A stretch of 64,000 nucleotides of DNA from Rhodanobacter sp. A1T4 (GTDB taxonomy: Bacteria > Pseudomonadota > Gammaproteobacteria > Xanthomonadales > Rhodanobacteraceae). The notes under the pieces were generated by a model. It saw only the letters and a list, made by a program, of their open reading frames with translations, was not told the DNA's origin and did no database searches. The DNA is taken from positions 624,465 through 688,464 of the forward strand of contig NZ_JACHCP010000001.1 of NCBI RefSeq assembly GCF_014207185.1, given 5' to 3'. Below, one piece after another: positions 26,614 through 35,289 of the stretch; position 1 is the first letter of the stretch; each line of letters opens with the position of its first letter. A program made the position numbers and the translations under genes.

Positions 26614-27228
26614 TCAGGCAGCTTTTCTTGGAACAAAACGTAGCGCCACGGCATTCATGCAGTAGCGCAAGCCGGTCGGCTTCGGGCCATCGTCGAAAAC
26701 GTGGCCGAGGTGGCTATCGCAATTGGCGCAGCGGATTTCGATGCGATCCATGCCGAACGTGTTGTCGTGTTTTTCAAACACGTTGGTCTTGGCGATCGGC
26801 TGCCAGAAGCTGGGCCAGCCAGTACCCGAGTCGAACTCGGTTGCCGCATCGTACAGCGCGGTGGCGCAGCCGACGCAGCGGAACAGACCAGGGCTGGCGG
26901 GCTTCTCGTGATCGCCACTGAAGGCCCGTTCGGTACCGTCACGGCGCAGCACATCATAGCTGGCCGGAGACAGTCGTTGCTTCCATTGCGCGTCGCTCAA
27001 TATCAACCGCGGCACTTGGTGTGCACCGAGGTCCTTGCCGTCGCCGGAAAAGACTTCCAGCAGCACATTGCCCGGTTTGCCGATCGGCTTGTTGCTCGCC
27101 GCGGATTCCTCGGCAAACAGGCGCGGGATAAGCACGCCACCGCCGATAGCCAGCAGCGCGCCACCGGCGACGGCGGCACGAACGAAGCGGCGACGATCCG
27201 CAGCGAGAGTTTCATTGATGCGTGACAT
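26614..27228 (-). CDS. msrB: Peptide-methionine (R)-S-oxide reductase, Tat-exported
   Basis: Methionine-R-sulfoxide reductase (204 aa). A twin-arginine signal (DRRRFVRAAV then a hydrophobic helix, residues 11-37) directs it to the periplasm, unlike cytoplasmic MsrB. Zinc ligands are Cys118, Cys121, Cys167 and Cys170 (CVGC, CANC). The catalytic Cys190 lies in GLRYCMNAVALRF, and TGWPSFWQP is the substrate loop. GGAGG precedes ATG 27228. It lies 109 bases downstream of dipZ on the same strand, which would supply reducing power. No MsrA domain is fused or adjacent. Confidence 0.95.
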   Translation of the reverse strand: MSRINETLAADRRRFVRAAVAGGALLAIGGGVLIPRLFAEESAASNKPIGKPGNVLLEVFSGDGKDLGAHQVPRLILSDAQWKQRLSPASYDVLRRDGTERAFSGDHEKPASPGLFRCVGCATALYDAATEFDSGTGWPSFWQPIAKTNVFEKHDNTFGMDRIEIRCANCDSHLGHVFDDGPKPTGLRYCMNAVALRFVPRKAA

Positions 27229-27337
27229 GGGAACCTCCGTTGAAACGGGTAAATCGGGAACGACTCCAGTGGCGATGCTTCCGCGAGTGACTTGCCGCAC
27301 GCGGCACTATCGGAACAGCCATCGCAGTGTCTCCGGA

Positions 27338-29059
27338 TCAGCCGAACGTGAAGGCATATGCCTGCACACCCGGGTCAAGAAATTCGATCTCGAACAAGCG
27401 CTCGCCGCTGCCGTTGGTCTGACGTACCAGCTGATACAGGCGTTGGGCGTTCACGACACCATTGCCGTCGGCATCGGTATCCATGCCGTGGTCAGCGCCC
27501 GGCGCGTTGCCGTCGATGCGCACGCGGAAACGAACAGGCTTGACGTCAGCGGACGGACCGAGCACGAGATGCAGATCGCGCCCACGAAAGCGATAAACGA
27601 TGCGGCCACCCGCTTTCTCCAGCTGTACGTTTTCTGCATGCACGGTCCAACGCCCGTCGAGCGACCACTGGTTGCTGCCAAGCGTGGTCGGTGCGCTGTA
27701 ATCCCAGGCGTCGTCATGTGCGACCTTGCCACCAGCGAAGTTCAGCGCGCGGGCGTAGCCGACGTAAGTCTCCGGTGACACCGTCGCACTGTCCGACGCG
27801 GCGGCCTCGACACCTTGTTGACTCCCGCTGACATATCCACCGGGCAGATTTTTCTGGCCGGCTTCGGTCAGCAGCTGGCGCAGCAGATCCTCGCTTTCGG
27901 CATAGCCACCTTCACCGAAGTGGTGGTGGCGAATCTGTCCCTGTGCATCGACGAAGTAGTGCGCTGGCCAGTATTCGTTGTGGAAGCCCTGCCAGATCGC
28001 GTAGTTGTTATCCAGCGCGACTGGATAATCGACGCCCAGATCCTTCACCGCCTTGGCGACGTTGGCCGGATCTTTCTCGAACGCGAACTCCGGCGAATGC
28101 ACGCCGATCACCACCAGACCGTGATCCTTGTACTTGTCGGCCCAGCCGCGCACGTAAGGCAGGGAGCGAATGCAATTGATGCAGGAGTAGGTCCAGAAAT
28201 CGACCAGTACTACCTTGCCGCGCAGCGACTCGGTCGTCAGCGGTGGGCTGTTGATCCATTGGCTGGCGCCTTCGAGAGAGGGCATCTGGCCTTCCACCGG
28301 CAAGGGTGCGCCGGCTTTCAGCACCGGCTCGGGCGCCGGCGCCGGGCGCACGGCGTTGATCAGCTTCTGTTCGATGCCGCCGGTACTGGCTAAGGACACG
28401 CGTGTCAGCAGGCCTGTATCGAGTCCTAGCGCGATCGCAGCAACACCGGCGAGCACCAGTACGCCGAGTACTCGGCGCACCCACTCACCGGCGCCCAGCG
28501 AGCGCTTCATCAGCGCAAACACCTTGCCGCCAATCAGCAGGGCCACGCCGAGCGACGTTGCCGCTCCGCCGGCGTAAGTGAGCAGCAGCAGGGTGGTCTG
28601 CACGCTCGCGCCATTCAGTGCGGCGCCGGTCAGCAGCAATCCTAGGATCGGCCCGGCACACGGTGCCCACAACAGCCCTGTAGCTACACCAAGGCCGGCG
28701 GCCGACCAGATTGAATCGCCGTCACTGGACGATCCCTGCGACAGCTTGTTGCCCAGCGCCACAAAGGGGCGACTGATCCATTCGGCCAGATGCGTTGAAA
28801 GCAGCGTCAGGCCCAGGAACGCCAGCACCACCAGCGCGATGATGCGACCGTATTGGTTGGCATGTACCGCCCAGCCACCGCCCAGCGCGGCCAGCGTCGC
28901 CACGGCAGCAAACGTGATCGCCATGCCCAGCAGCATCGGCAGGCCGTTGCGCATGAATGGCCGATCCGAGCGGGCGAATACGAAGGGCAGCACGGGCAGG
29001 ATGCATGGGCTGAGGATGGTCAGCACACCGCCGAGGAAAGCAAGAATCAAGACAATCAT
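27338..29059 (-). CDS. dipZ: DipZ-type protein: CcdA membrane domain, thioredoxin domain, C-terminal jelly roll
   Basis: Disulfide-reductant conduit (573 aa). The CcdA/DsbD-beta-like membrane domain (1-220, about six helices) has redox Cys19 (LSPCILPVLP) and Cys134 (LLWAPCAGP). A periplasmic TlpA-like thioredoxin domain follows, with Cys293-IN-Cys296 in FWTYSCINCIRSLP. The final 150 residues are a carbohydrate-binding-like jelly roll typical of DipZ. Electrons would pass from cytoplasmic thioredoxin to periplasmic targets, most likely the MsrB encoded next. It is divergent from the ECF sigma gene, and its promoter carries a match to the sigma motif. Confidence 0.93.
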   Translation of the reverse strand: MIVLILAFLGGVLTILSPCILPVLPFVFARSDRPFMRNGLPMLLGMAITFAAVATLAALGGGWAVHANQYGRIIALVVLAFLGLTLLSTHLAEWISRPFVALGNKLSQGSSSDGDSIWSAAGLGVATGLLWAPCAGPILGLLLTGAALNGASVQTTLLLLTYAGGAATSLGVALLIGGKVFALMKRSLGAGEWVRRVLGVLVLAGVAAIALGLDTGLLTRVSLASTGGIEQKLINAVRPAPAPEPVLKAGAPLPVEGQMPSLEGASQWINSPPLTTESLRGKVVLVDFWTYSCINCIRSLPYVRGWADKYKDHGLVVIGVHSPEFAFEKDPANVAKAVKDLGVDYPVALDNNYAIWQGFHNEYWPAHYFVDAQGQIRHHHFGEGGYAESEDLLRQLLTEAGQKNLPGGYVSGSQQGVEAAASDSATVSPETYVGYARALNFAGGKVAHDDAWDYSAPTTLGSNQWSLDGRWTVHAENVQLEKAGGRIVYRFRGRDLHLVLGPSADVKPVRFRVRIDGNAPGADHGMDTDADGNGVVNAQRLYQLVRQTNGSGERLFEIEFLDPGVQAYAFTFG

Positions 29060-29092
29060 GGAGGCTTCGTAGGTGAGGGGTTCGACAGGTTA

Positions 29093-29118
29093 TTCGCTGC
29101 CGTACGGGCAGGGGTTAC
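29093..29118 (-). promoter_or_regulatory. Predicted ECF sigma promoter of dipZ-msrB
   Basis: On the minus strand this reads GTAACC-N16-CGAA exactly, with the -35-like GTAACC 59 bases from the dipZ ATG. The same motif with the same spacing precedes the divergent sigma gene. The motif agrees with what I recall for the SigF (NrsF-controlled) regulon of Caulobacter. Confidence 0.72.
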
Positions 29119-29184
29119 GCGTGAGAAATGCAGCCGATCCATGCACTGCTGCGCAGGTGCATCTGCGTAATGAACATTTACGAC

Positions 29185-29210
29185 GTAACCCTGATCGCGG
29201 ATGCGGCGAA
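29185..29210 (+). promoter_or_regulatory. Predicted autoregulated ECF sigma promoter
   Basis: GTAACC (29185-29190), 16 bases, CGAA (29207-29210). Start codon of the sigma gene is 35 bases downstream of the CGAA. It is identical in form to the motif on the opposite strand before dipZ. Two exact copies facing their own operons make chance unlikely. Confidence 0.75.
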
Positions 29211-29244
29211 AGCCCAATTGAGAGTTGCGAATTAAGGAGCGGCC

Positions 29245-29910
29245 ATGCCGCACAGCTTGACCGCCAATGGCTTCATGGGTGTAGATAGTGGCCTTTCCCT
29301 CTGGGCGAGTGCCACTCGAACCGTGCAAGCTGAAGCTGTCTCCCCTAGCGCCAGTGAATCGCCCGACCAGCGTCGGGCGCGCTTGATGGCGGCTGCGCAA
29401 TCGGGTGACCGGCGTGCGTATGAGCGGGTGCTGGCCGATTCGATACTGTTGATTCGCGTCGCGGCACGGCGGCAAGGCGTAGCGGTGGACCGTCTGGACG
29501 ATGTGGTGCAGGAAACGTTGATCACCGTGAATCGTGTACGGCATACCTACGATCCTTCGCGTTCGTACGATGCGTGGCTTACTGCGATCGCCAATCGTCG
29601 TGCCATTGACGCGCTGCGCAGCCGCGGTCGTCGTGACAGCCGAGAGATCCACGATGACATCGCCTTCGATAATCATGCGGATATCGACGATGCCAGCGCT
29701 GTGACCGAACAGTTGCAGCGTGCTCAGCGCCTGCGTGAGGCGATTGCCGAACTGCCACCGGGTCAGCGCGAGGCCGTGGAGCAAATGGGCCTGCACGAAC
29801 GGTCGCTAAGCGAGGCGGCCGAGCTGACCGGCCGCAATACCGGCGCATTGAAAGTGAATCTGCATCGCGCGTTGAAAGCATTGCGCGAACGCTTCAATGG
29901 AGAGCCGTGA
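29245..29910 (+). CDS. ECF RNA polymerase sigma factor (SigF/NrsF-associated)
   Basis: Sigma-70 family ECF factor (221 aa). Region 2 (about 55-120) has DRLDDVVQETLITVNRVRHTYDP and the -10-binding SYDAWLTAIANRRAIDALRS. Region 4 (about 155-210) has ELPPGQREAVEQMGLHERSLSEAAELTGRNTGALKVNLHRALKALR split over its helix-turn-helix. AAGGAG before ATG 29245 supports the start. The N-terminal 40 residues are longer than usual for ECF factors. Its stop overlaps or abuts the anti-sigma gene, and its own promoter carries the motif it is predicted to read. Confidence 0.93.
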   Translation: MPHSLTANGFMGVDSGLSLWASATRTVQAEAVSPSASESPDQRRARLMAAAQSGDRRAYERVLADSILLIRVAARRQGVAVDRLDDVVQETLITVNRVRHTYDPSRSYDAWLTAIANRRAIDALRSRGRRDSREIHDDIAFDNHADIDDASAVTEQLQRAQRLREAIAELPPGQREAVEQMGLHERSLSEAAELTGRNTGALKVNLHRALKALRERFNGEP

Positions 29911-29915
29911 TTGCC

Positions 29916-30581
29916 ATGTCCGATCCACGATCCTACGAAGCCTTGATCGATCGTCTCGGTGCCGAATTGGTGCCAGTACGACGTTTGCGGCCGCCGTCTT
30001 TGCGCACGCTGGGCTGGCTGCTGGTGGTGGCAGCTATCGCGGTCGTGCTGTTGATGCACTACGGCACGGGCGGCATGCTGAAACGTTTCGCCGGCACGCC
30101 GGATCTGGCTTGGGCTGGCATGGGTGCGGTCATCACAGCCATCAGCGCGGCGTGGGCTGCCTTTGCGCTAAGCGTGCCCGGTCGCCGCGCGGCTTGGGCA
30201 TGGCTGCCGCTGCCGGGCGCGTTGCTGTGGATCGGGGCCAGCGGTCTGGGTTGCTTGCGCCAAACCGTTAGTCACGTGCTTGCGCCGGGGACGCAAATAT
30301 CCACCATGCATCAATCGGCAGACTGCCTGGTCTTTATCGTCGGGTTTTCCGTACCGCTGTCCGCACTGATGGTTTTTCTGCTGCGCCGTGCATATCCACT
30401 TCGGCCCGTGCTTACGGCTGTGCTGGTGGGTTTGGCCAGCGCAGCGGCGTCGGCAAGCCTGTTGGAAATTTGTCACTCATACGATGCAGCAGCGACAGAT
30501 TTGCTGACGCATGCAGCTGCCGTGGTGCTGGTCGTCGCGGTCAATGCGGCGATGGGCGGCCGGCTGTTGTCGAAGGCCTAG
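29916..30581 (+). CDS. nrsF: NrsF family (DUF1109) anti-sigma factor
   Basis: Polytopic membrane anti-sigma factor (221 aa from this ATG, about six helices) with a short cytoplasmic N-terminus (MSDPRSYEALIDRLGAELVPVRRL). It has three Cys: 113, 137 and 186. The 137/186 spacing of 49 is close to that of the paired Cys I recall as needed for metal or redox sensing in Caulobacter NrsF. A GTG at 29907 would also fit in frame and would overlap the sigma stop; ATG 29916 is preferred because GGAGAG sits about 11 bases upstream. Confidence 0.9.
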   Translation: MSDPRSYEALIDRLGAELVPVRRLRPPSLRTLGWLLVVAAIAVVLLMHYGTGGMLKRFAGTPDLAWAGMGAVITAISAAWAAFALSVPGRRAAWAWLPLPGALLWIGASGLGCLRQTVSHVLAPGTQISTMHQSADCLVFIVGFSVPLSALMVFLLRRAYPLRPVLTAVLVGLASAAASASLLEICHSYDAAATDLLTHAAAVVLVVAVNAAMGGRLLSKA

Positions 30582-30656
30582 CCGTTTCTTCGCTGCCAAC
30601 GCATTGCTGGATGACACGATGCGCTTGAGCCGATGAAACAGGTTGATGTAGACCAG

Positions 30657-31139
30657 TCAGTCGCGAAAGTTGTCGAACTGCAGCGGTAGTTCGACCTCGG
30701 CCTTGCGCAGCACGGCCATCGCGCTCTGCAGATCGTCGCGCTTCTTGCCACTGACGCGCAGTTTGTCGCCGTTGATCTGCGCTTCGACCTTGAGCTTGGC
30801 TTCCTTCATCGAGGCGATCAGTTTTTTCGCGATCGGCTGCTCAATCCCTTGTTTGACGGTGATTTTCTGCCTTGAGCCAGCCAGGTTGGTTTCCGGGTCG
30901 GCGACATCCAATGCGCGAACGTCGATTTTTCGTGCGACCAGACGGCCGCGCAGGATGTCCATCATCTGATTCAGCTGGAATTCGCTGGCTCCGCTCTGCG
31001 TGATCACGAAATCATCCAGCTCAAATTTTGCATCCGAGCCCTTGAAGTCGAAGCGGGTCGTCAGCTCGCGGTTGGCCTGGTCGACCGCATTCGTCAGTTC
31101 GTGTTTGTCGACTTCGGAAATCACGTCGAAGGAAGGCAT
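30657..31139 (-). CDS. yajQ: YajQ family nucleotide-binding protein
   Basis: Cytoplasmic protein of 160 aa with two ferredoxin-like domains. In Xanthomonas a YajQ homologue binds cyclic di-GMP and works as a regulator. Diagnostic features are the start MPSFDVISEVDKHELTNAVDQA, RFDFKGSDAKFELDD, and the C-terminal QINGDKLRVSGKKRDDLQ. Start ATG 31139 is set at this conserved N-terminus; an upstream in-frame extension to 31217 has no family similarity. Divergent from the YhiN-type flavoprotein. Confidence 0.94.
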   Translation of the reverse strand: MPSFDVISEVDKHELTNAVDQANRELTTRFDFKGSDAKFELDDFVITQSGASEFQLNQMMDILRGRLVARKIDVRALDVADPETNLAGSRQKITVKQGIEQPIAKKLIASMKEAKLKVEAQINGDKLRVSGKKRDDLQSAMAVLRKAEVELPLQFDNFRD

Positions 31140-31255
31140 GGCGGTAGCTCTTGTTAATCGGTGAGGCAGTGTAAGCGATGCCGACATCCGTCGCTGGTGG
31201 ATAATGCTGAATTGCAACGTGCGGAAGCTCGGCCAACCATGAAAGTTCCGGTGTT

Positions 31256-32449
31256 ATGAAAACCGATGCCATAAAGACCGACGTGCTGATCATCGGTGCC
31301 GGTGCGGCTGGTCTGATGTGCGCCGTGGCAGCAGGCCAGCGTGGGCGCAAGGTGCTTTTGCTCGATCACGCCAACAGGGTGGGCAAGAAGATCCTGATGT
31401 CCGGCGGTGGTCGCTGCAATTTCACCAATCTGGGGGTCACGCCGGGCCAGTTCCTTTCGGCCAACCCGCATTTCGCCAAGTCGGCGTTGGCACGCTACAC
31501 GCCGGCCGATTTCATCGCCCTGGTCGAGAAGCACCGCATCGCCTATCACGAGAAAGAACTGGGCCAGCTTTTTTGTGACGACTCCTCCAAGCAGATCGTC
31601 CGCATGCTGCTGGATGAATGCGAGGCGGTTGGTGTGACCATCGAAACCAGTTGCGCCGTAAACCGCGTGCGCAAGACGGATGGTGGTTTCACCGTGACGA
31701 CCGCGCGCGGTGAGGTGTATGCCGAATCGCTGGTGATCGCCAGCGGCGGGTTGTCGATTCCCAGCATGGGGGCCAGCGGCTTCGGCTACGAACTGGCAAG
31801 ACAGTTTGGTCATGAGGTATTGCCCACGCGGGCGGGGCTGGTGCCGCTGACGCTGAGCGGCAAGCATCAGGAGCATTATCAGGATCTCGCCGGCGTCGCG
31901 TTGCCTGCGGTGGAAACGAAGGTCGGCAAGCAGGTATTTCGCGCGGGTCTGCTGTTTACCCATCGCGGCATCAGCGGCCCGTCGATCCTGCAGATTTCCT
32001 CGTACTGGCAGCCTGGCGATGACCTGCGCACCAATCTGCTGCCGGATACCGCGGTTGGTCCGTGGCTGATCGAGCAGCGCACGGCACGACCACTGGCCGA
32101 ACTGAAAACCGTGTTGAGCGACGTACTACCCAAGCGACTGGCACAGCGCCTATGCGAACAGTGGTTCGACAGTCGGCCGATGCGCCAGTACCGGGAAACC
32201 GAGTTGAGCCGGATCGGCGAGCAGCTCAATGCCTGGCCGATCACGGCCAGCGGTACCGAGGGCTACCGTACGGCCGAAGTCACGCTGGGTGGTGTGGATA
32301 CCAGGGGCCTGTCCTCCAGCACCATGCAGTCGAAGCATGTGACGGGGCTGTATTTCATCGGCGAAGTGGTGGATGTCACCGGCTGGCTGGGTGGCTACAA
32401 CTTCCAGTGGGCGTGGGCCTCGGGGCAGGCGGCGGGCGAGGTGGCTTGA
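31256..32449 (+). CDS. NAD(P)/FAD-dependent oxidoreductase, HI0933/YhiN family
   Basis: Flavoprotein of 397 aa. The N-terminal FAD dinucleotide fold is GAGAAGLMCAVAAGQRG with the acidic end of strand 2 in LLLDH. The family signature MSGGGRCNFTN follows. The C-terminal FAD part has TGLYFIGEVVDVTGWLGGYNFQWAWASG. HI0933-family flavoproteins have no settled function. It starts at ATG 31256 and stops 67 bases before the dehydrogenase gene, so the two may share a transcript. Confidence 0.92.
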   Translation: MKTDAIKTDVLIIGAGAAGLMCAVAAGQRGRKVLLLDHANRVGKKILMSGGGRCNFTNLGVTPGQFLSANPHFAKSALARYTPADFIALVEKHRIAYHEKELGQLFCDDSSKQIVRMLLDECEAVGVTIETSCAVNRVRKTDGGFTVTTARGEVYAESLVIASGGLSIPSMGASGFGYELARQFGHEVLPTRAGLVPLTLSGKHQEHYQDLAGVALPAVETKVGKQVFRAGLLFTHRGISGPSILQISSYWQPGDDLRTNLLPDTAVGPWLIEQRTARPLAELKTVLSDVLPKRLAQRLCEQWFDSRPMRQYRETELSRIGEQLNAWPITASGTEGYRTAEVTLGGVDTRGLSSSTMQSKHVTGLYFIGEVVDVTGWLGGYNFQWAWASGQAAGEVA

Positions 32450-32516
32450 GCGTTTCGCGCGATCTGAACACGGCGCATGGTTCACTTGGCGGCTGACAAA
32501 CGATGAGGATGCGTGC

Positions 32517-33401
32517 ATGAAGGTTGGATTTATCGGTCTCGGTGCGATGGGCAGTGCGATGGCCAGCAATCTGCTGGCGGCTGGTCACACGGTGACGGTG
32601 TGGAATCGTTCTGAAGCCGCCGCCGCGCCGTTGGTGTCGCTGGGTGCCAAGCTCGCACGCACCGCGGATCGCGCCGCACAGGGTGACGCGCTGTGCAGCA
32701 TGCTGGCCAACGATCAGGCCGTGCGCGAGGTGATCCTCGATAGCGGCCTGCTCGATGCGATGGACCCTGGCACTGTGCATGTGAACCACGCCACGATTTC
32801 AGTGGCCTTGGCCAAAGAGCTCGCCGAGGAGCACGCCAAGCGTGGACTGGAGTACGTTTCCGCCCCGGTGTTTGGGCGCCCGGACGCCGCAGCGGCTGCG
32901 AAGCTCAACATACTGGTCGCCGGCAAGCTGGCCGTAGTAGAACGCGTGCGGCCCCTGTTGGAAGCGATGGCGGTGAAGCTATGGCCGATGGGCGAGCAGG
33001 CCGAACGCGCTAGCGTGGCGAAGATCGCCGGTAACTTCATGCTGGCGGCGGCGATCGAAAGCATGGCCGAGGCGACCGCGCTGACCCGTGCCTACGGTGT
33101 CAGCGCCGCTGACTTCCTCGATGTAATGACCAGCACGTTGTTTGCATCGCCGGCGTACCAGGGCTACGGCAAGCTGATCGCCGAAGAGCGTTTCCAACCC
33201 GCCGGCCTCACCCTGCCGCTGGGTCTGAAGGATGTCGAGCTGGCCCTGACCGCCGGTGGCACGGCACGCGTGCCGCTGCCGTTTGCCGGCGTACTGCGCG
33301 ATAGCCTGCTCGAAGCGCTGGCTGGCGGTGATGCCGAGCTGGACTGGGCGGCCTTGGCACAGGTGGCTGCTCGGCGAGCGCATCTGGACGAACGCAAGTA
33401 A
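32517..33401 (+). CDS. 3-hydroxyisobutyrate dehydrogenase-family oxidoreductase
   Basis: Beta-hydroxyacid dehydrogenase (294 aa). N-terminal Rossmann GLGAMGSAMASNLL, substrate-binding segment near VSAPVFGRPDAA, and catalytic Lys169 in AKIAGNFML. The C-terminal helical domain carries the conserved GLKDVELAL segment. The closest named relatives are 3-hydroxyisobutyrate or succinic-semialdehyde reductases, but the substrate cannot be inferred here. An extension upstream of ATG 32517 overlaps the flavoprotein and lacks similarity, so this ATG, with GAGG before it, is used. Confidence 0.9.
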   Translation: MKVGFIGLGAMGSAMASNLLAAGHTVTVWNRSEAAAAPLVSLGAKLARTADRAAQGDALCSMLANDQAVREVILDSGLLDAMDPGTVHVNHATISVALAKELAEEHAKRGLEYVSAPVFGRPDAAAAAKLNILVAGKLAVVERVRPLLEAMAVKLWPMGEQAERASVAKIAGNFMLAAAIESMAEATALTRAYGVSAADFLDVMTSTLFASPAYQGYGKLIAEERFQPAGLTLPLGLKDVELALTAGGTARVPLPFAGVLRDSLLEALAGGDAELDWAALAQVAARRAHLDERK

Positions 33402-33454
33402 GGGTTGCGCGAGTCGACGCTCGCTCGAGTTTGATGCCGGCGCCGATTCAACCG

Positions 33455-34339
33455 TCAATCCTGCAGCGTCCAGTCCAGACTGCCATTGATCACCGTGTGG
33501 GTGCGGCCACCGATCCACACCGAACCGCCGTCGATCAGTGCTACGAGCCGGGCATCGTGGCCGATTTCACGTCCCTGGCTGACCTGATAGCCACGGGCCA
33601 GCTCGCCGTTCGGCTCGGTCTGCGCAATGTATGCGGCGATGGAACCGTTCGCCGCGCCTGAGGCGGGATCCTCCACGATGCCGGCGCCGGCGGGCAACGC
33701 ACGGACCACCAGCTGATAGTTGGCGTTCGTGCTGCGGGCAAATGCGCACAGACCCATGCTGTCGCTGGCCCTGGCCAATGCACCGATCGCGGCATGATCG
33801 GGCTTCCATGCACGCAGGCTGGCCTCATCCGACACCTCGGCCAGCCACCAACGCCGACCACCGTCGACCAGCGCAGGCGGCAATCGGCCCGAACCCACGC
33901 CCACCAGCGCAGCTGGTAGCAGCGGGTGCGCATCATGTCCGCTATTCACTATGTGCTGAGCGGGCGACAGCAGCGACAGCTCGCGCTTTGGGCCGCTGCC
34001 ATGCACGCGGATCGGCAGCGTTCCGGCACCGCATTCCTGCCACAGCAGGCCATCGCGTGGCTCGACCAGATCGCACTCGAGCGCGGCGTGTGCACTGCCA
34101 ATGCTGGGATGGCCGGCAAACGGGATTTCCTTGTGCGGCGTGAACATGCGCACGCGGTAGCTCGCCTTGGGGTCCTGCGGTGGAAGCAGGAAGGTCGTTT
34201 CGACAAGGTTCGTCCAGCGGGCGAAGCGCTGCATGTCCTCGGCGCTCCAGTCTTGTGCGTTGACCACCACGCCCAGATGATTGCCGCCGCCGAGGCTGGC
34301 GGTGAAGACGTCGAGATGCATGTAACGAAAAGAAGTCAT
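33455..34339 (-). CDS. PhzF family isomerase/epimerase-like protein
   Basis: Phenazine-biosynthesis-like PhzF fold (294 aa) made of two similar hot-dog-like halves. The N-terminus LDVFTASLGGGNHLGVV stands where most relatives have GNPLAVV. The catalytic Glu is in TNLVETTFLLPP. Further motifs are FTPHKEIPFAGHPSIGSAHAAL and, in the second half, EDPASGAANGS. Isomerase activity is expected for the family; no phenazine cluster is present, so the natural substrate is unknown. Convergent with the dehydrogenase gene. Confidence 0.9.
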   Translation of the reverse strand: MTSFRYMHLDVFTASLGGGNHLGVVVNAQDWSAEDMQRFARWTNLVETTFLLPPQDPKASYRVRMFTPHKEIPFAGHPSIGSAHAALECDLVEPRDGLLWQECGAGTLPIRVHGSGPKRELSLLSPAQHIVNSGHDAHPLLPAALVGVGSGRLPPALVDGGRRWWLAEVSDEASLRAWKPDHAAIGALARASDSMGLCAFARSTNANYQLVVRALPAGAGIVEDPASGAANGSIAAYIAQTEPNGELARGYQVSQGREIGHDARLVALIDGGSVWIGGRTHTVINGSLDWTLQD

Positions 34340-34537
34340 GATGTCCCTCCTTGGGGGCTAGCGCTGCAGTAGACACCGGATCGTGGTCGCGTCGCGATGT
34401 TTCTGATGGCGGTGAGTTTGCCCGCAGTCAGCTTGGTCATGCCGCCTCGCGCACTTCCGATTTTTGCCAGCGAAGTCGACAAGACCATGCACTAGCGCGA
34501 AGATGTCACGCTTTGCTTATCTCTCGCGGAATCGTTT

Positions 34538-35143
34538 ATGCCGGTTACCTTCATCATCATCGCCATCACCGGCATCGTGTCGTTCATGGCCTTCAAGAAC
34601 AGCCGGCTGATGAACGACCTCATCCTGTGGCCGCCAGCGATCACCCGTCAGCACGAGTACCACCGTCTGGTGACTTACGGCGTGGTGCATGCGGATTTCG
34701 GCCACCTGTTTTTCAACATGCTGACGCTGTATTTCTTCGGTCAGGTCATGGAAGGGTTTTTCACCGGACGTCTTGGCGGTTTCGGGTTTGCGCTGTTCTA
34801 TATCGGTGGTCTGGTGGTCTCGATTCTGCCGACGTATCTGAAGAATCGCACCAATCCCAACTACCGCAGCCTTGGGGCATCCGGCGCTGTTTCAGCTGTG
34901 CTGTTCTCATTCGTTTTGTTGGCGCCATGGCAAAAGATCATTGTGCTGGTGATACCCATGCCGGCGATTCTCTATGCCGTGCTGTATACGGGCTACTCGA
35001 TCTTCATGGATCGACGCGGGCAGGGCAACGTCAATCACAGCGCTCACCTTTGGGGTGCGGCCTACGGCGTCATCTTCACGCTGCTTATGGATCAACGTGT
35101 GCTTCCTTACTTCCTCAATCAGTTGTCGCATCCTTCGTTTTGA
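34538..35143 (+). CDS. Rhomboid family intramembrane serine protease
   Basis: Six-helix membrane protease (201 aa). The catalytic dyad is Ser115 in GASGAVSA and His170 in NHSAHLWGAAYG. The HxxxN oxyanion/structural motif (HADFGHLFFNM, about 51-61) is present. Cleaves membrane proteins within or near helices; substrate unknown. Start ATG 34538 begins directly with the first helix. The preceding 200 bases hold no other gene. No obvious partner adjacent. Confidence 0.93.
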   Translation: MPVTFIIIAITGIVSFMAFKNSRLMNDLILWPPAITRQHEYHRLVTYGVVHADFGHLFFNMLTLYFFGQVMEGFFTGRLGGFGFALFYIGGLVVSILPTYLKNRTNPNYRSLGASGAVSAVLFSFVLLAPWQKIIVLVIPMPAILYAVLYTGYSIFMDRRGQGNVNHSAHLWGAAYGVIFTLLMDQRVLPYFLNQLSHPSF

Positions 35144-35289
35144 TGACTGATGCGCCGGATTTGTCGCGAAGGTTTCAGGCGATTTCGTAAGGTCAGCCGT
35201 TAATATCCGAGCGATTCAAGGCGTGCATACTGGCTCATGTTTCATTGATCGCCGTTTAATTTTATTGGTCACCGCAGGAGAACGAACGC

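Noticed and set aside
27035..27778. 247-codon plus-strand frame across msrB and dipZ
   Set aside because: Opposite to both genes, no family resemblance.
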